Made by a program: the position numbers and the translations under genes | Notes under the pieces: model-generated | Told to the model about the DNA's origin: nothing | The model's database searches: none | The model's input: the letters and a program-made list of their open reading frames with translations, nothing else | Shown: one piece after another, positions 16,974 through 26,264 of the stretch | Layout: each line of letters starts with the position of its first letter | How positions within the stretch are numbered: the first letter of the stretch is position 1 | Source of the DNA: Jeotgalibacillus terrae | Lineage (GTDB): Bacteria; Bacillota; Bacilli; Bacillales; Jeotgalibacillaceae | Reading direction: 5' to 3' | Assembly (NCBI RefSeq): GCF_016908195.1 | Contig: NZ_JAFBDK010000007.1 | Location: forward strand, 62,001-126,000 | DNA: 64,000 nt

Positions 16974-19298
16974 TTAATAGTTGTTCGATTCCCTTTTTGG
17001 AAACGGATAAACATTTTCAGGAAGTCTGCCAGCCGCCGTTTCAGAGAGGTTGAGCAGGATCTCTGTAAGTTCGCTGTCTTTTATAGGCTTACTAAAGTAG
17101 TAGCCCTGCATGTTTGAATTACTCTGCTCTGTAATGAATGAGAATTGTTCCTTGTTTTCCACGCCTTCAGTTACAACTCCAATTTGCAATTGTTTTAACA
17201 GGCTATAGATCCCGGTCAGCATGCTTGTGTTGAATTTTTCATGAGGAATACTTTCCATGAAACTGCGATCAATTTTAACAATATCAACCGGCAATTTGCG
17301 CAGACCGTGTAGTGAAGCTGTTCCTTTTCCAAAATCGTCAAGCGCGATCTTCATGCCTCTTCGCTGCACTTCCTGTATGAATGTCATGAGATCACTGTCA
17401 TAATAAGATACTTCACTTTCAGTAATTTCCAGAATAAATGAAGCTGGAGGAATATCGTACTTTTTCATTTGTTTATCCAGATGGGCAAGAAAATCGTACT
17501 TATGAAGAAGCTGCTTTTTTGAGAAGTTCACTGATAGTCTCAGGTAACGGTGACCTAAGTTATGCCACTGATGTAATTGTTTGAGAGATTCAGTCACCAC
17601 CCATTTGCCTACTTCATGAATCACGCCATTGTCTTCCATCATACTGATAAAAAGATCAGGTGAGATCGGACCGATTTCCGGATGCTTCCACCGGAGGAGC
17701 GCTTCTGCACCTATTATATGTCCATTCTCCCCGCTCACAACCGGTTGAAAGACGAGTGAGAGCTCTCTATTTTTTAAGGCTGTTTTTGAATCTTCTTTAA
17801 GACGTTCACTCTGCAGATACTTTCCTGCTTCAACCAGCTTCTTATACATCAGCACTTTGTTTTTTCCACCTGCTTTTGCTTCATACATCGCAGCGTCTGC
17901 TTTTTTCAATAAAGTTGACAGCCTTGTCCCATCTTCAGGATAGATACTGATGCCGATACTTGCTGAGACGTGTGCACTCACTGATCCCAGTATAAATTCT
18001 CTGCTGATCAGCTCTTTCAGTTCACTGCCAGCTTCCAACAGTTCTTCTTCTCTCTCAAATGAAACGACTGCGATGAACTCGTCTCCGCCAATTCTGGAGA
18101 TCAGCACCTGTTCCTGTGGAAAGTAATTCTTTAATCGAACTGCCACTTCTTTTAACAAAAGGTCACCAATTTCATGACCCCATGTATCATTTACTTTTTT
18201 AAAGCCGTCTAGATCAAAGAAAATGACTGCTTTTTTGTTTTTTGAAGATGTCACAAACCCTTCAAAGTGCTTTTGGAGATAGAAACGGTTTTTCAGACCT
18301 GTTAACTGGTCATGATAAGCCATCAAAGTCATATCATCATTTGCACGCTGTACGTCCTGAATCATTCCAAAAAACTCGTTTTCAAGCTGTTTTACTTCAA
18401 GGAGATTTCTGTAAAACCTGTTTCGTTTCACCGGAACTGTTTGATCGTGAGCCCTCAACGCGGCTGCAAGTCTCACAATCGGGCTGAGCACCAGCAGCTT
18501 GAACAGAAAATAGATCATGAGTGCAATCAAGATGAAGCCAATTGCTGCCATCATTTTGAACTTTTTCAGGTTAGTCACTTTTTCTTCATGAAAAGCACGG
18601 TCCGCCCCAACGCTTAAAGTAATTGCATCACTGCGGCCAACATTCTCAAGTTGATATTCACTGACAACCTTATTTGCCTGAGCCAGGCCAGCTGTGCGTG
18701 CTTCGGATGCCAGAGCCACATCTACAGACAGGGCATCACTTAATTCAGCCAGGTACCTATCATCAATGACCCGCCCCATCATCATAAACCCTGAAGGATC
18801 GGAAAAATCGTTACGCGTGATCTCATGTGACGCCACCATCATCATTTCATCATTGTGCATCTCATAAAACACATGATTTTTATTCCCCTGCTCTTTTACA
18901 GATGATAAAAACGCCTTATCTATTGGAAAAGGCGTATCATCCCGATCCACACCTGCCGTGTAGGCTAATTCACCATTCTCATCCAGTAAGATGACCGTCT
19001 GCACCTGGATATTCGCAATCATATCCGGCTGCAGATTATCGGCAACGTAATCAGGGTTCTCGTCATTTATAAAAAAATACGTATCATCCCACGCACTCCA
19101 GTCAATCAGCTGATGCGACAAATCATCTTCCTCTTTCTCAAGATAATTCTTCACACGCTCCATATCCCGTTCAACTGCCTGCCTATCAAACTCATCCGCC
19201 TCTTCAAGCTGCAGAGGCGTCATGACAAATTGAATAAACATAACTGCTACAATCAAAAAGCCGCCAAGAATCATTATCGCCAACGTTCTTATTCTCAT
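16974..19298 (-). CDS. CHASE4-GGDEF-EAL c-di-GMP signalling membrane protein
   Basis: The 774-residue protein has an N-terminal membrane helix (residues 7-27), a CHASE4-like extracellular domain (SHQLIDWSAWDDTYFFI near 60-76), a second helix near 245-265, and a GGDEF domain with intact RIGGDEF. An EAL domain follows with EALLRW, LDDFGKGTASL, DIVKIDRSF and VVTEGVE. Both the cyclase and the phosphodiesterase signatures look complete, although DDFG-K-G replaces the usual DDFGTG. It should make or degrade c-di-GMP in response to an external cue. The start at 19298 has a weak GAGAG ribosome site. No promoter was identified. Confidence 0.9.
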   Translation of the reverse strand: MRIRTLAIMILGGFLIVAVMFIQFVMTPLQLEEADEFDRQAVERDMERVKNYLEKEEDDLSHQLIDWSAWDDTYFFINDENPDYVADNLQPDMIANIQVQTVILLDENGELAYTAGVDRDDTPFPIDKAFLSSVKEQGNKNHVFYEMHNDEMMMVASHEITRNDFSDPSGFMMMGRVIDDRYLAELSDALSVDVALASEARTAGLAQANKVVSEYQLENVGRSDAITLSVGADRAFHEEKVTNLKKFKMMAAIGFILIALMIYFLFKLLVLSPIVRLAAALRAHDQTVPVKRNRFYRNLLEVKQLENEFFGMIQDVQRANDDMTLMAYHDQLTGLKNRFYLQKHFEGFVTSSKNKKAVIFFDLDGFKKVNDTWGHEIGDLLLKEVAVRLKNYFPQEQVLISRIGGDEFIAVVSFEREEELLEAGSELKELISREFILGSVSAHVSASIGISIYPEDGTRLSTLLKKADAAMYEAKAGGKNKVLMYKKLVEAGKYLQSERLKEDSKTALKNRELSLVFQPVVSGENGHIIGAEALLRWKHPEIGPISPDLFISMMEDNGVIHEVGKWVVTESLKQLHQWHNLGHRYLRLSVNFSKKQLLHKYDFLAHLDKQMKKYDIPPASFILEITESEVSYYDSDLMTFIQEVQRRGMKIALDDFGKGTASLHGLRKLPVDIVKIDRSFMESIPHEKFNTSMLTGIYSLLKQLQIGVVTEGVENKEQFSFITEQSNSNMQGYYFSKPIKDSELTEILLNLSETAAGRLPENVYPFPKRESNNY
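16988..17012 (-). promoter_or_regulatory. SigB promoter of the CsbD-family gene
   Basis: On the minus strand GTTTAT, 13 bases and GGGAAT precede the ATG at 16954, giving a leader near 27 nucleotides. It overlaps the last codons of the GGDEF-EAL gene. The match is strengthened by the known SigB control of CsbD. Confidence 0.65.
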
Positions 19299-19445
19299 GA
19301 CCGCTCAACTCTCTTTTATTCTTTATATCGGGTGAGAATAAGATGTTTTAAAATAAGGATTTGACTATGGGTTTTAGAATATGGTTCCTCCTTAAACTTT
19401 TCCCATCGCTCATGTAAACCAGACGGACAATTCACTACATTTCAA

Positions 19446-20540
19446 TCACTCTATAATTCCAGTACTAATCAGCTTGATATCCACATCCACTTCTTGATCA
19501 AGCTGCTGATAGGTTTCACTCCACGTCGCTTCATCCCATCGCTCCGCATTAAAAGAAGCTACCTGACTGCCAAGACCCAGTGCGTCTGATTTGGATGACT
19601 GTAGTTTTTTCAGTACACGACGAATATCTTCGGCTAGTAGATCTGATAATATATTCGTCAGTTCTTTTTCTTTTTTATTTGTAATTTTATTCTGTCCGTA
19701 TTCAAGCACCACAATCTCTAAAGTCACCTCTGCCCGCAGCTTTGACAATTGTCGATTTACTTTCAAATTGCTTTTTGCATCCTTTACCTCGATCGTAATC
19801 CAGTTCTCTACTTCCGGATTTCTGTCTTCATGAACACGGCGGGTAATTCTGGCCACCTCTTCAATATCATTATTCAGTATATTAAAAATGACACTTTCCT
19901 CTGTATTTAAATATTCTTCAGTGAACTTTTTTTGATGAAAAAGGGCAAGACCATCTATTTTTGCACGCTTGGTTTTCTCATCATAAGTAAGATAAGGCAA
20001 ATACAGGTCTCTTTCAGGACTGAATATGATCGTACAGGCTTCCTGAAGTGACATATATGGAATGACACTGGTCAGTTCAGAGCTTTCGAGAATACCTTTA
20101 AAATACTCTGACTTATTTTTTTGCGTTTCAATTTCACTTGATAACAGATCCACTGCCGGCAGAGCAACGAGAGCCAGACGCGCATGCAGGTTACTGTCAG
20201 GATTCCGGTACAGCTCATCTAAAAATGGATAGACGGAATCCGCAGCTAAACTTTCTCCAATCAATACAGTTTGAAGCTTTGAAAAATTAGCGTATTCTGC
20301 GATACGAAGATCCATTTCATACATGGTATCAAGCATCGAACGTCCTGTTACTGTAACCTCATTTTCTACCCCGCCTTCTTCTACCGGCGGTGCTAATGTT
20401 GTAGCTTGAATATCTCCTTCCTCCGTCTGATCATACCCAGCTGTATAAACCAGCTGCGTATCCTTCAGCAGGTTTTGATCCCAGCAGCCAGCAAGAAAAA
20501 AGGTCAGCACAACATGTAAAAGGAAAATAGCTCTTTTCAT
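19446..20540 (-). CDS. GerA-type germinant receptor subunit C (lipoprotein)
   Basis: The 364-residue product starts with a lipoprotein signal ending FFLAGCWDQ, the GerAC-family motif. Further family blocks are visible: RSMLDTMYEMD, KLQTVLIGESLA and the acidic C-terminal region. The protein is lipid-anchored to the inner spore membrane and is needed for germinant sensing. ATG at 20540 is chosen for the AAAGGAAAAGGA upstream, and overlaps the end of the B-subunit gene by four bases (ATGA). It is the last gene of a three-gene operon. Which germinant it senses cannot be told. Confidence 0.92.
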   Translation of the reverse strand: MKRAIFLLHVVLTFFLAGCWDQNLLKDTQLVYTAGYDQTEEGDIQATTLAPPVEEGGVENEVTVTGRSMLDTMYEMDLRIAEYANFSKLQTVLIGESLAADSVYPFLDELYRNPDSNLHARLALVALPAVDLLSSEIETQKNKSEYFKGILESSELTSVIPYMSLQEACTIIFSPERDLYLPYLTYDEKTKRAKIDGLALFHQKKFTEEYLNTEESVIFNILNNDIEEVARITRRVHEDRNPEVENWITIEVKDAKSNLKVNRQLSKLRAEVTLEIVVLEYGQNKITNKKEKELTNILSDLLAEDIRRVLKKLQSSKSDALGLGSQVASFNAERWDEATWSETYQQLDQEVDVDIKLISTGIIE

Positions 20541-21622
20541 ATTTCCTTTTCCTTTCTGAATAAAAGATAAAAACATAATGTGCCCAGCGGCAGAATGACA
20601 GTAAAAATAATAGCCACAGCAGGAAGCGCAGTCTGCACGCCAATGATATCCTGTTTTTCTTTGATAAAAAGAGATGTCACAAAGACAGCAAAGACGATAA
20701 ATATAATCGGTCGTTTATGACTCTTTAAGTGAAATAAATTCTTTGATTCATTTGAAGCGATAAACAAAAAATTCACAAAAGATGTAAGCGCAATGACGAT
20801 CCACAGTGATAAAAATATTAAGTCGATCCGGTCCACAATGACAAAGCTGAGAGATTTTAATATATAAAGAACTGCGTATGGTACAATGACCAACTCTTCG
20901 ATATGGAAGTACACCTGAGTACTGATGAGCAAAAACAGGTAGAACACTGTCACAAAAAGAGTGGAAAATGCTGCTTTTTTCAATTCCTTTTCACGGTTAC
21001 TTCTTACATATTTACTAAAGTATAAAAATGATTCGAAGCCGATATACGCGAGCAATGTAGCTTCCAGGCCTTTAAGTATTTGTCCTGCACCTTCTGATCC
21101 AATGGGAAAAAAATGCGTGTAATTAGGCGTGCTGTATACAGGAATTAAAAGCATTACCAATACAGGCAGGATAATTGAAACCAGCATTGAAAACCTTGCA
21201 ATATGAACCACTTTTCCACTTGCACAATACATAGCGGGAATCAGAAACAGCAGCATCAATATCCATCTTGGCGTATCCATATAAATCCATTCAGATATCA
21301 CTTTTGTGAATGACAGATTCGAAACCAGTAAAATATATATAAAATATGCCAGATAACATGCGGCTAACAGTTTACCAATGATCTGTCCAAATGCTTTTTC
21401 CAATAAGATGAAATAATCGACTTCACCTGCTCTTAGTAATAACCAAAGAAACACCATCAGTAAAAGCTGAATGAGTATCCCGCCAATGGCAAGTGAGATC
21501 CAGGCATCATGTCTTGAAACGATCGATATGTCCTTTTGCATTGAAAGGACTCCAATACCAACCTGCGTCTGAACCACCAGATAGAATAATTGCCAGCCCG
21601 TCACTTCATTTTTTATTTGCAT
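20537..21622 (-). CDS. GerA-type germinant receptor subunit B (APC-superfamily membrane protein)
   Basis: The 361-residue protein has about ten membrane segments and the GerAB opening QLFYLVVQTQVGIGVLSMQKDI, with LLLRAGEVDYFILLEKAFG and YIGFESFLYFSKYV further on. GerAB-type subunits bind the amino-acid germinant within an APC-transporter fold in the inner spore membrane. It overlaps the A-subunit gene by 17 bases and the C-subunit gene by 4, a tight operon. ATG at 21622 is the only sensible start. Confidence 0.92.
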   Translation of the reverse strand: MQIKNEVTGWQLFYLVVQTQVGIGVLSMQKDISIVSRHDAWISLAIGGILIQLLLMVFLWLLLRAGEVDYFILLEKAFGQIIGKLLAACYLAYFIYILLVSNLSFTKVISEWIYMDTPRWILMLLFLIPAMYCASGKVVHIARFSMLVSIILPVLVMLLIPVYSTPNYTHFFPIGSEGAGQILKGLEATLLAYIGFESFLYFSKYVRSNREKELKKAAFSTLFVTVFYLFLLISTQVYFHIEELVIVPYAVLYILKSLSFVIVDRIDLIFLSLWIVIALTSFVNFLFIASNESKNLFHLKSHKRPIIFIVFAVFVTSLFIKEKQDIIGVQTALPAVAIIFTVILPLGTLCFYLLFRKEKEI

Positions 21623-23111
21623 AGTGCCACCGCTTTGAAAATCCCTGTCTGATTTTATTCAGTGTCATCGTTTCCGCAGGACGAGTGCTCTGCAACCAGG
21701 AAGGCATCCGTAAAATAGTGTCCCTCATACCCGACTTGTGAAAAGGTGCAAACGGACTTAAATACGGCATACCTAGTGATTCAAGCCGGATCAGATGAAT
21801 TAATAAAAGCGTTAATCCAACAGTCACACCATAAAAGCCAAATAATGTGGCGAGCAGCATAAAAGGGAATCGTAATATGCGGACAGTTGAGTTCATCTCA
21901 ATAGACGGCACCACAAAAGAAGAAATCGCCGTCAGGGCAACAACGATGACCATAACATTAGAAACGAAACCGGCATTGACCACCGCATCACCGATCACGA
22001 GGCCTCCAACTACGCCGATTGTCTGGCCAACGGGGAACGGAAGCCTGATTGTCGCCTCCCTGATTAATTCAATGGTAATTTCCAATACCAGTGCCTCAAA
22101 TAAAGGAGGATATGGAATTCCTTCTACTGCCCTTTTCGTCGGCAGCGTCAGGGCTTCGGGAATAACCTCGAAGTGAAAACTGATGATCGCAATATACATA
22201 GCGGGCAGAAGCAGCGCCACTAAAAAACTGCATAAACGCAGCAATCTGTAGAATGTGCCAATGATAAAGCGTCCATTATAATCATCCGGGGACTGATAAA
22301 ATGCAAAAAAGTTTGCAGGCCCGATAATGGCTGTCGGTGATCCATCGAGCATAAAGGCGATCCGTCCCTCAGATAGATTACCAGTCACCCGGTCAGACCT
22401 TTCTGTCACCAGAAACTGTGGAAATGGGGAAAAGCAGTTATCCTCTAACATCTCTTCCAGAAATCCAACGCTATGTGCAACGTCCACATCTATACTTTGT
22501 ATCCTTCTGATAAATTCTTCCACAATCATCAAGTTGGCAATATTATCTACGTAGATCAATGCACTGTTCGTATTGGATTCTTTTCCAATCTGAAAATATT
22601 TAATCACTAAATGCGATGTCTTTAGCCTTTGGCGAATCTGATAAATATTGCTTGTCAGTGATTCATTAAAACCACTGTGAGATCCCCTGACGATCTGTTC
22701 ACTCTTCGGCTCCTCAATTGCTCTTGACAACTTTTTTGGAATCTTAATTCCTTCAATTACCCAGCTACTCTCTTCCATAGAGATTAGAAAAGCTTCTCCT
22801 TCTAATAACTGCTTCACTAGTTGTTCAAATCTCAATGTATCATCATAAGACTGTATCTTACTGCTTGTTACCCGCTCGTTTGTCAGCCACTTCATCTCTT
22901 TTGACCATTCCAGAAGTTCTTCAAGTTTGACTGAATCAATAAGAGGCTCAATGTAAACAATGATTGAAGTACGTTCTATGGATTCATGATGGATCTGCAG
23001 CATGACCAGATCGTTTGTATTTCCGCTGTAATAAGAAACCTGCTCCTGCAATTCTTGCATATTTTGAGTCTGATGAACTGACACTTTTTTCGAAAATGAA
23101 GCACTTTCCAC
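21606..23111 (-). CDS. GerA-type germinant receptor subunit A
   Basis: The 501-residue protein has a soluble N-terminal half with two related lobes, then the GerA core: ERSDRVTGNLSEGRIAFMLDGSP, a membrane region with EALVLEITIELIREATIRLP and GQTIGVVGGLVIGDAVV. These are strongly conserved in GerAA proteins, which form the germinant-gated ion channel. The start is GTG at 23111 behind AGGGGGTGAT; the out-of-frame ATG just upstream is ignored. It heads the operon A-B-C. I looked for a SigG promoter upstream (23112-23230) and found no convincing one. Confidence 0.92.
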   Translation of the reverse strand: MESASFSKKVSVHQTQNMQELQEQVSYYSGNTNDLVMLQIHHESIERTSIIVYIEPLIDSVKLEELLEWSKEMKWLTNERVTSSKIQSYDDTLRFEQLVKQLLEGEAFLISMEESSWVIEGIKIPKKLSRAIEEPKSEQIVRGSHSGFNESLTSNIYQIRQRLKTSHLVIKYFQIGKESNTNSALIYVDNIANLMIVEEFIRRIQSIDVDVAHSVGFLEEMLEDNCFSPFPQFLVTERSDRVTGNLSEGRIAFMLDGSPTAIIGPANFFAFYQSPDDYNGRFIIGTFYRLLRLCSFLVALLLPAMYIAIISFHFEVIPEALTLPTKRAVEGIPYPPLFEALVLEITIELIREATIRLPFPVGQTIGVVGGLVIGDAVVNAGFVSNVMVIVVALTAISSFVVPSIEMNSTVRILRFPFMLLATLFGFYGVTVGLTLLLIHLIRLESLGMPYLSPFAPFHKSGMRDTILRMPSWLQSTRPAETMTLNKIRQGFSKRWHYANKK

Positions 23112-23289
23112 ACCATCACCCCCTGTTCAAATCTTGAACATAATGGGAGAGAAATATACATCTGAGGTTAGTAAATTTTTATAAAGAGAAATTAAAACCT
23201 CTTAAATTTTCAGATGAATTAATCTTTTTCACCCTATATTAACAAGTTGAGATAACAGGAGTAGATTTTATCTATCAATCACATAACTG

Positions 23290-23430
23290 CCTTTAAATCG
23301 CTGAAACATTTTTTGTGCGGGGGACCCATTTTTTTGGCCATCTGGTCTTGGGGTGAGTCTTTCATTTGAAAGAAGGGATACTCTTCAGTCCCTAATCCGA
23401 CAGCTAACCCCGTAAGCGTTAAGGAGAGAA
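23290..23430 (+). ncRNA. ydaO/yuaA c-di-AMP riboswitch
   Basis: The segment has the class signature in order: AATCGCTGAAAC, GTGCGGGGGACCCA, GGGGTGAGTC, a stem-loop with GGGATACTCTTC, TCCGACAGCTAACCCCGTAAGCG and GGAGAGA. This is the c-di-AMP aptamer; B. subtilis ktrA (yuaA) is one of the two genes that named it. It leads directly to ktrA, so c-di-AMP should switch off potassium uptake. A possible promoter is TTGAGA (23247) with TATCTA (23269). Short inverted arms AGAAAGGTC/GACC-A-TTTCT and an eight-T run at about 23464 form a candidate terminator. Upstream, 23112-23246 holds only the ger promoter region. Confidence 0.92.
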
Positions 23431-23492
23431 AGGTCTAACTCTGACCATTTCTTTGTGATGTGGTTTTTTTTATTTGAAAAGGAGTGTAAAAA

Positions 23493-24152
23493 ATGGCAAA
23501 AAAGCAATTTTCAGTCATTGGGTTAGGCCGTTTTGGCGGTAGTATCTGCAAGGAGTTGTACTCAATCGGACATGAGGTCATGGCGATCGATCTGTCAGAA
23601 GATAAGGTGGAGGAATATGTGGAATATTCCACACATGCTATTCAGCTCGACAGTACAGATGAGCGCTCCCTGATTAATGTGGGGATCAGAAATTTTGATG
23701 AAGTGATTGTAGCGATTGGTGATGACATTCAGGCAAGCGTGCTGACAACGCTTTTATTGAAAGAGTTAGGGATTAAGAAGGTAGTTGTTAAAGCGCAGAA
23801 TGATTATCATCATAAGGTGCTTGAAAAAATCGGAGCAGACGTCATTGTTCATCCTGAGTACGAAACAGCAAAACGGGTGGCACACAACCTGTCTTCAGAT
23901 ACGCTGATCGATTTTATTGATCTGTCTGAGGAATACAGTATTGCCGAACTGCTGGCGACTTCTAAAATGAACAACCGGTCATTAGCTGAACTGGATATTA
24001 GAGCTAAGTATGGGGGGACTGTGCTGGCATATAAAGATCAAGACCATGTGAACATTGCTCCCTCTCCAGATGACCTCATCCAACGGGGCACGATCCTCGT
24101 TGTAATGGGACATAAGTCAGATCTTGAAAGATTTGAAAATACTGCTTTTTAA
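23493..24152 (+). CDS. ktrA: Ktr potassium uptake system cytoplasmic regulatory subunit
   Basis: The 219-residue protein has a Rossmann-type RCK_N domain (FSVIGLGRFGGSICKEL; dinucleotide motif GxGxxG at residues 10-15; acidic end of the second strand, AIDLSED) and a C-terminal RCK_C domain from about residue 135. In Ktr systems the octameric ring binds ATP/ADP and, in RCK_C, c-di-AMP, and gates the KtrB channel. AAAAGGAGTG precedes the ATG. It is preceded by the c-di-AMP riboswitch and followed 24 bases later by ktrB. KtrC is the close alternative name, but the riboswitch and linkage to ktrB favour ktrA. Confidence 0.92.
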   Translation: MAKKQFSVIGLGRFGGSICKELYSIGHEVMAIDLSEDKVEEYVEYSTHAIQLDSTDERSLINVGIRNFDEVIVAIGDDIQASVLTTLLLKELGIKKVVVKAQNDYHHKVLEKIGADVIVHPEYETAKRVAHNLSSDTLIDFIDLSEEYSIAELLATSKMNNRSLAELDIRAKYGGTVLAYKDQDHVNIAPSPDDLIQRGTILVVMGHKSDLERFENTAF

Positions 24153-24176
24153 TCTGGTATTTGAGAGGTGTGGAGC

Positions 24177-25501
24177 ATGAAGAAACGTAAAATCACATTA
24201 ACCCCTCCCCAGTTTTTAATGGGGGGATTTGCGATCACCATTTTAATTGGCACACTGCTTTTAAAACTGCCCTTAGCAACTGAAGCAGAGGGCATTTCGT
24301 GGATCGATGCTTTCTTTATGGCAACTTCAGCCACTACTGTAACAGGGCTTGTGACAGTTGATACAGGAACTGTTTTCACCGTCTTTGGTGAGACGGTTAT
24401 TATGATGCTGATTCAGATCGGCGGACTGGGGTTCATGACATTCGCCGTACTTGCCATTTTGATATTAGGAAAAAGAATTTCGCTGAAGGAACGGCTGCTT
24501 TTACAGGAAGCCCTGAACCAACAGCAGTTGGCGGCGTCATCCGATTGACAATCAGACTGTTTGTGTTTTCAATCATGATTGAGTTGTTTGGCATGATTTT
24601 ACTGGCTACTGTATGGGTACCTGAGTACGGATGGAAGTTCGGCTTATATACCAGCTTGTTTCATTCTATCTCAGCATTTAATAACGCAGGATTTTCATTA
24701 TGGTCTGACAGTCTGATGGGCTACGCGGGTGACCCGGTAGTTAACCTGGTCATTACAGGCATGTTTATACTCGGCGGTTTAGGCTTCACTGTACTGATAG
24801 ATGTGAAAAATCAGCCGATCTTTAAAAAGCTTTCACTGCATTCGAAGCTCATGATTATTGGAACACTGGTCGTGAACGTGATGGCCTTTTTGATGATTTT
24901 CTTTCTTGAATATGGGAACCCGGATACCATCGGCTCCCTTTCGTTTATAGATAAAATGTGGACGTCCTATTTTCAGGCGGTCACAACCAGAACTGCCGGA
25001 TTTAATACGTTAAATATCGGGGACATGGAAACATCATCTGTTTTATTGATGATGGTGCTGATGTTTATCGGGGCCGGTAGCGGATCAACAGGGAGTGGAA
25101 TCAAGCTGACAACCGCCATTGTCATGATTGTAGCGGTCATCAGCTACCTGCAGAAGAGAAGCGAAGTCACCCTGATGAACCGGACAATCAAAAGAGACAT
25201 TGTCCTCCGTTCATTTGCAATTGCACTTGTCGGGGTTGCGACAGTATTTGTTACGCTGTTTTTACTAACCGTGACAGAACCAGAACTTCCCTTTTTACAG
25301 CTTGCTTTCGAAACGTTTTCTGCCTTTGGCACAGTTGGATTATCAATGGGTATTACAGGTGAATTAAGTGACCCCGGTAAAGTCATAGTGATGATCCTGA
25401 TGTTCCTCGGCAGACTCGGACCAATCACACTCGCGTTTTCACTGGCAACGACGAAGCCGGACAAGGTGAGATATGCGAAGGAAGATGTGTATACAGGATA
25501 A
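24177..25501 (+). pseudogene. ktrB: ktrB potassium channel subunit with a single-base frameshift
   Basis: From ATG 24177 (GAGAGGTG upstream) the product starts KKRKITLTPPQFLMGG and aligns closely with the paralog at the left window edge. After QEALNQ the frame reads QQLAASSD and stops at 24548. The downstream frame continues as TIRLFVFSIMIELFG to 25501. The paralog reads QEALSQTSIGGIVRL at this point; adding one A to CCAACAG (about 24524-24530) gives QEALNQTAVGGVIRL and rejoins both halves to about 440 residues. All later pore loops are intact. Either ktrB is inactivated or the base is missing from the assembly. A strong terminator follows. Confidence 0.9.
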
Positions 25502-25507
25502 TGCCTG

Positions 25508-25530
25508 CGAAGGAGCCAAGCGCTCCTTCG
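25508..25530 (+). terminator. Terminator of the ktrAB operon
   Basis: CGAAGGAGC and GCTCCTTCG form a nine-pair stem with a short loop and five T. Confidence 0.9.
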
Positions 25531-25543
25531 TTTTTAGGTTTCT

Positions 25544-25729
25544 CTATTTGTGATGTAGAGCTTCACGGTTCAGGAAATAGAGTCCCTGCATCAGGCATGA
25601 GCCCGATAACAAAAATATAATTGGCAGCGGAAAGTCGAGATATAGAAAAAGGATGGCTGATAGGACAGCTGTTATGAAGTAAACAGGTGCGAACTTTTTG
25701 GAAGATAGAACTTTTTCAGCTTTGCTCAT
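25544..25729 (-). CDS. Small two-helix membrane protein
   Basis: The 61-residue product has a polar N-terminus (SKAEKVLSSKKFAP) and two hydrophobic helices separated by DFPLP. I recognise no family. The start at 25729 lies only a few bases after the stop of the 42-residue ORF upstream, and has no close ribosome site, so it is probably translated by coupling. Codon usage is like its neighbours. Confidence 0.55.
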   Translation of the reverse strand: MSKAEKVLSSKKFAPVYFITAVLSAILFLYLDFPLPIIFLLSGSCLMQGLYFLNREALHHK

Positions 25730-25732
25730 TGA

Positions 25733-25861
25733 TTAAAACAGCCTTTCCAGTGCCTGAGTGACTATACCATTTGCTATAATCGTCCCACCAACAATTACCG
25801 CAATTAAAATCGCAAACTTCTTTTTGCCTATTACAATCATATCCTTGTCTTCCTTACTCAT
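25733..25861 (-). CDS. 42-residue single-span membrane protein
   Basis: The short ORF reads MSKEDKDMIVIGKKKF, then a hydrophobic helix AILIAVIVGGTIIANGIV, then TQALERLF. AAGGGTGA lies upstream of the ATG at a suitable distance. It shares the MSK-E/A-E/D-K opening with the gene that follows four bases later, so the two form a small operon of membrane peptides. Function unknown. Confidence 0.5.
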   Translation of the reverse strand: MSKEDKDMIVIGKKKFAILIAVIVGGTIIANGIVTQALERLF

Positions 25862-25972
25862 TCTAGTCACCCTTCCAAATTTAATCTATCAGTCATATTA
25901 ACAGTTCATTTCATATATTGGAAATGTTATATTGTAGAAAATGGTATTGCGGTACCAGACAGGAGTTTAGAT

Positions 25973-26263
25973 ATGGAATTTAACTTTATTGAAATCATTA
26001 CACTAGTGGCCGTCATTTATCTGCTATCTACAATTTTCAGGCTCGAACAGCGTGTTAAGACGCTGGACTATAAAGTAGAGCAGCTGTCTGCACATACGGA
26101 TATAACGGAAGAAGGTCTTTATGAGGAACTGCATCAGGAGCTGAAAGTACTTATTCATCAAGGTAAAGATGTTCAAGCGGTAAAAAGGGTACGTGAAACG
26201 AAAGGTCTGTCACTTCTTGAAGCAAAGCAGTATATTGATACGCTGAAGCTGAAGGAAGAGTAA
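25973..26263 (+). CDS. Membrane-anchored protein with ribosomal L7/L12 C-terminal-like domain
   Basis: The 96-residue product has an N-terminal membrane helix (residues 6-22), a short coiled coil (LEQRVKTLDYKVEQL) and a C-terminal segment VLIHQGKDVQAVKRVRETKGLSLLEAKQYIDTL. The latter matches the pattern of the L7/L12 C-terminal domain (KVVREITGLGLKEAK), a known small domain in Bacillales membrane proteins of unknown role. AGGAG lies seven bases before the ATG. The lipoprotein gene starts two bases after its stop, so the two are likely co-transcribed. Confidence 0.7.
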   Translation: MEFNFIEIITLVAVIYLLSTIFRLEQRVKTLDYKVEQLSAHTDITEEGLYEELHQELKVLIHQGKDVQAVKRVRETKGLSLLEAKQYIDTLKLKEE

Positions 26264-26264
26264 A

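Noticed and set aside
23112-23246. SigG promoter for the ger operon
   Set aside because: CATTATG near 23120 resembles a SigG -10, but no matching -35 at 17-18 bases was found.
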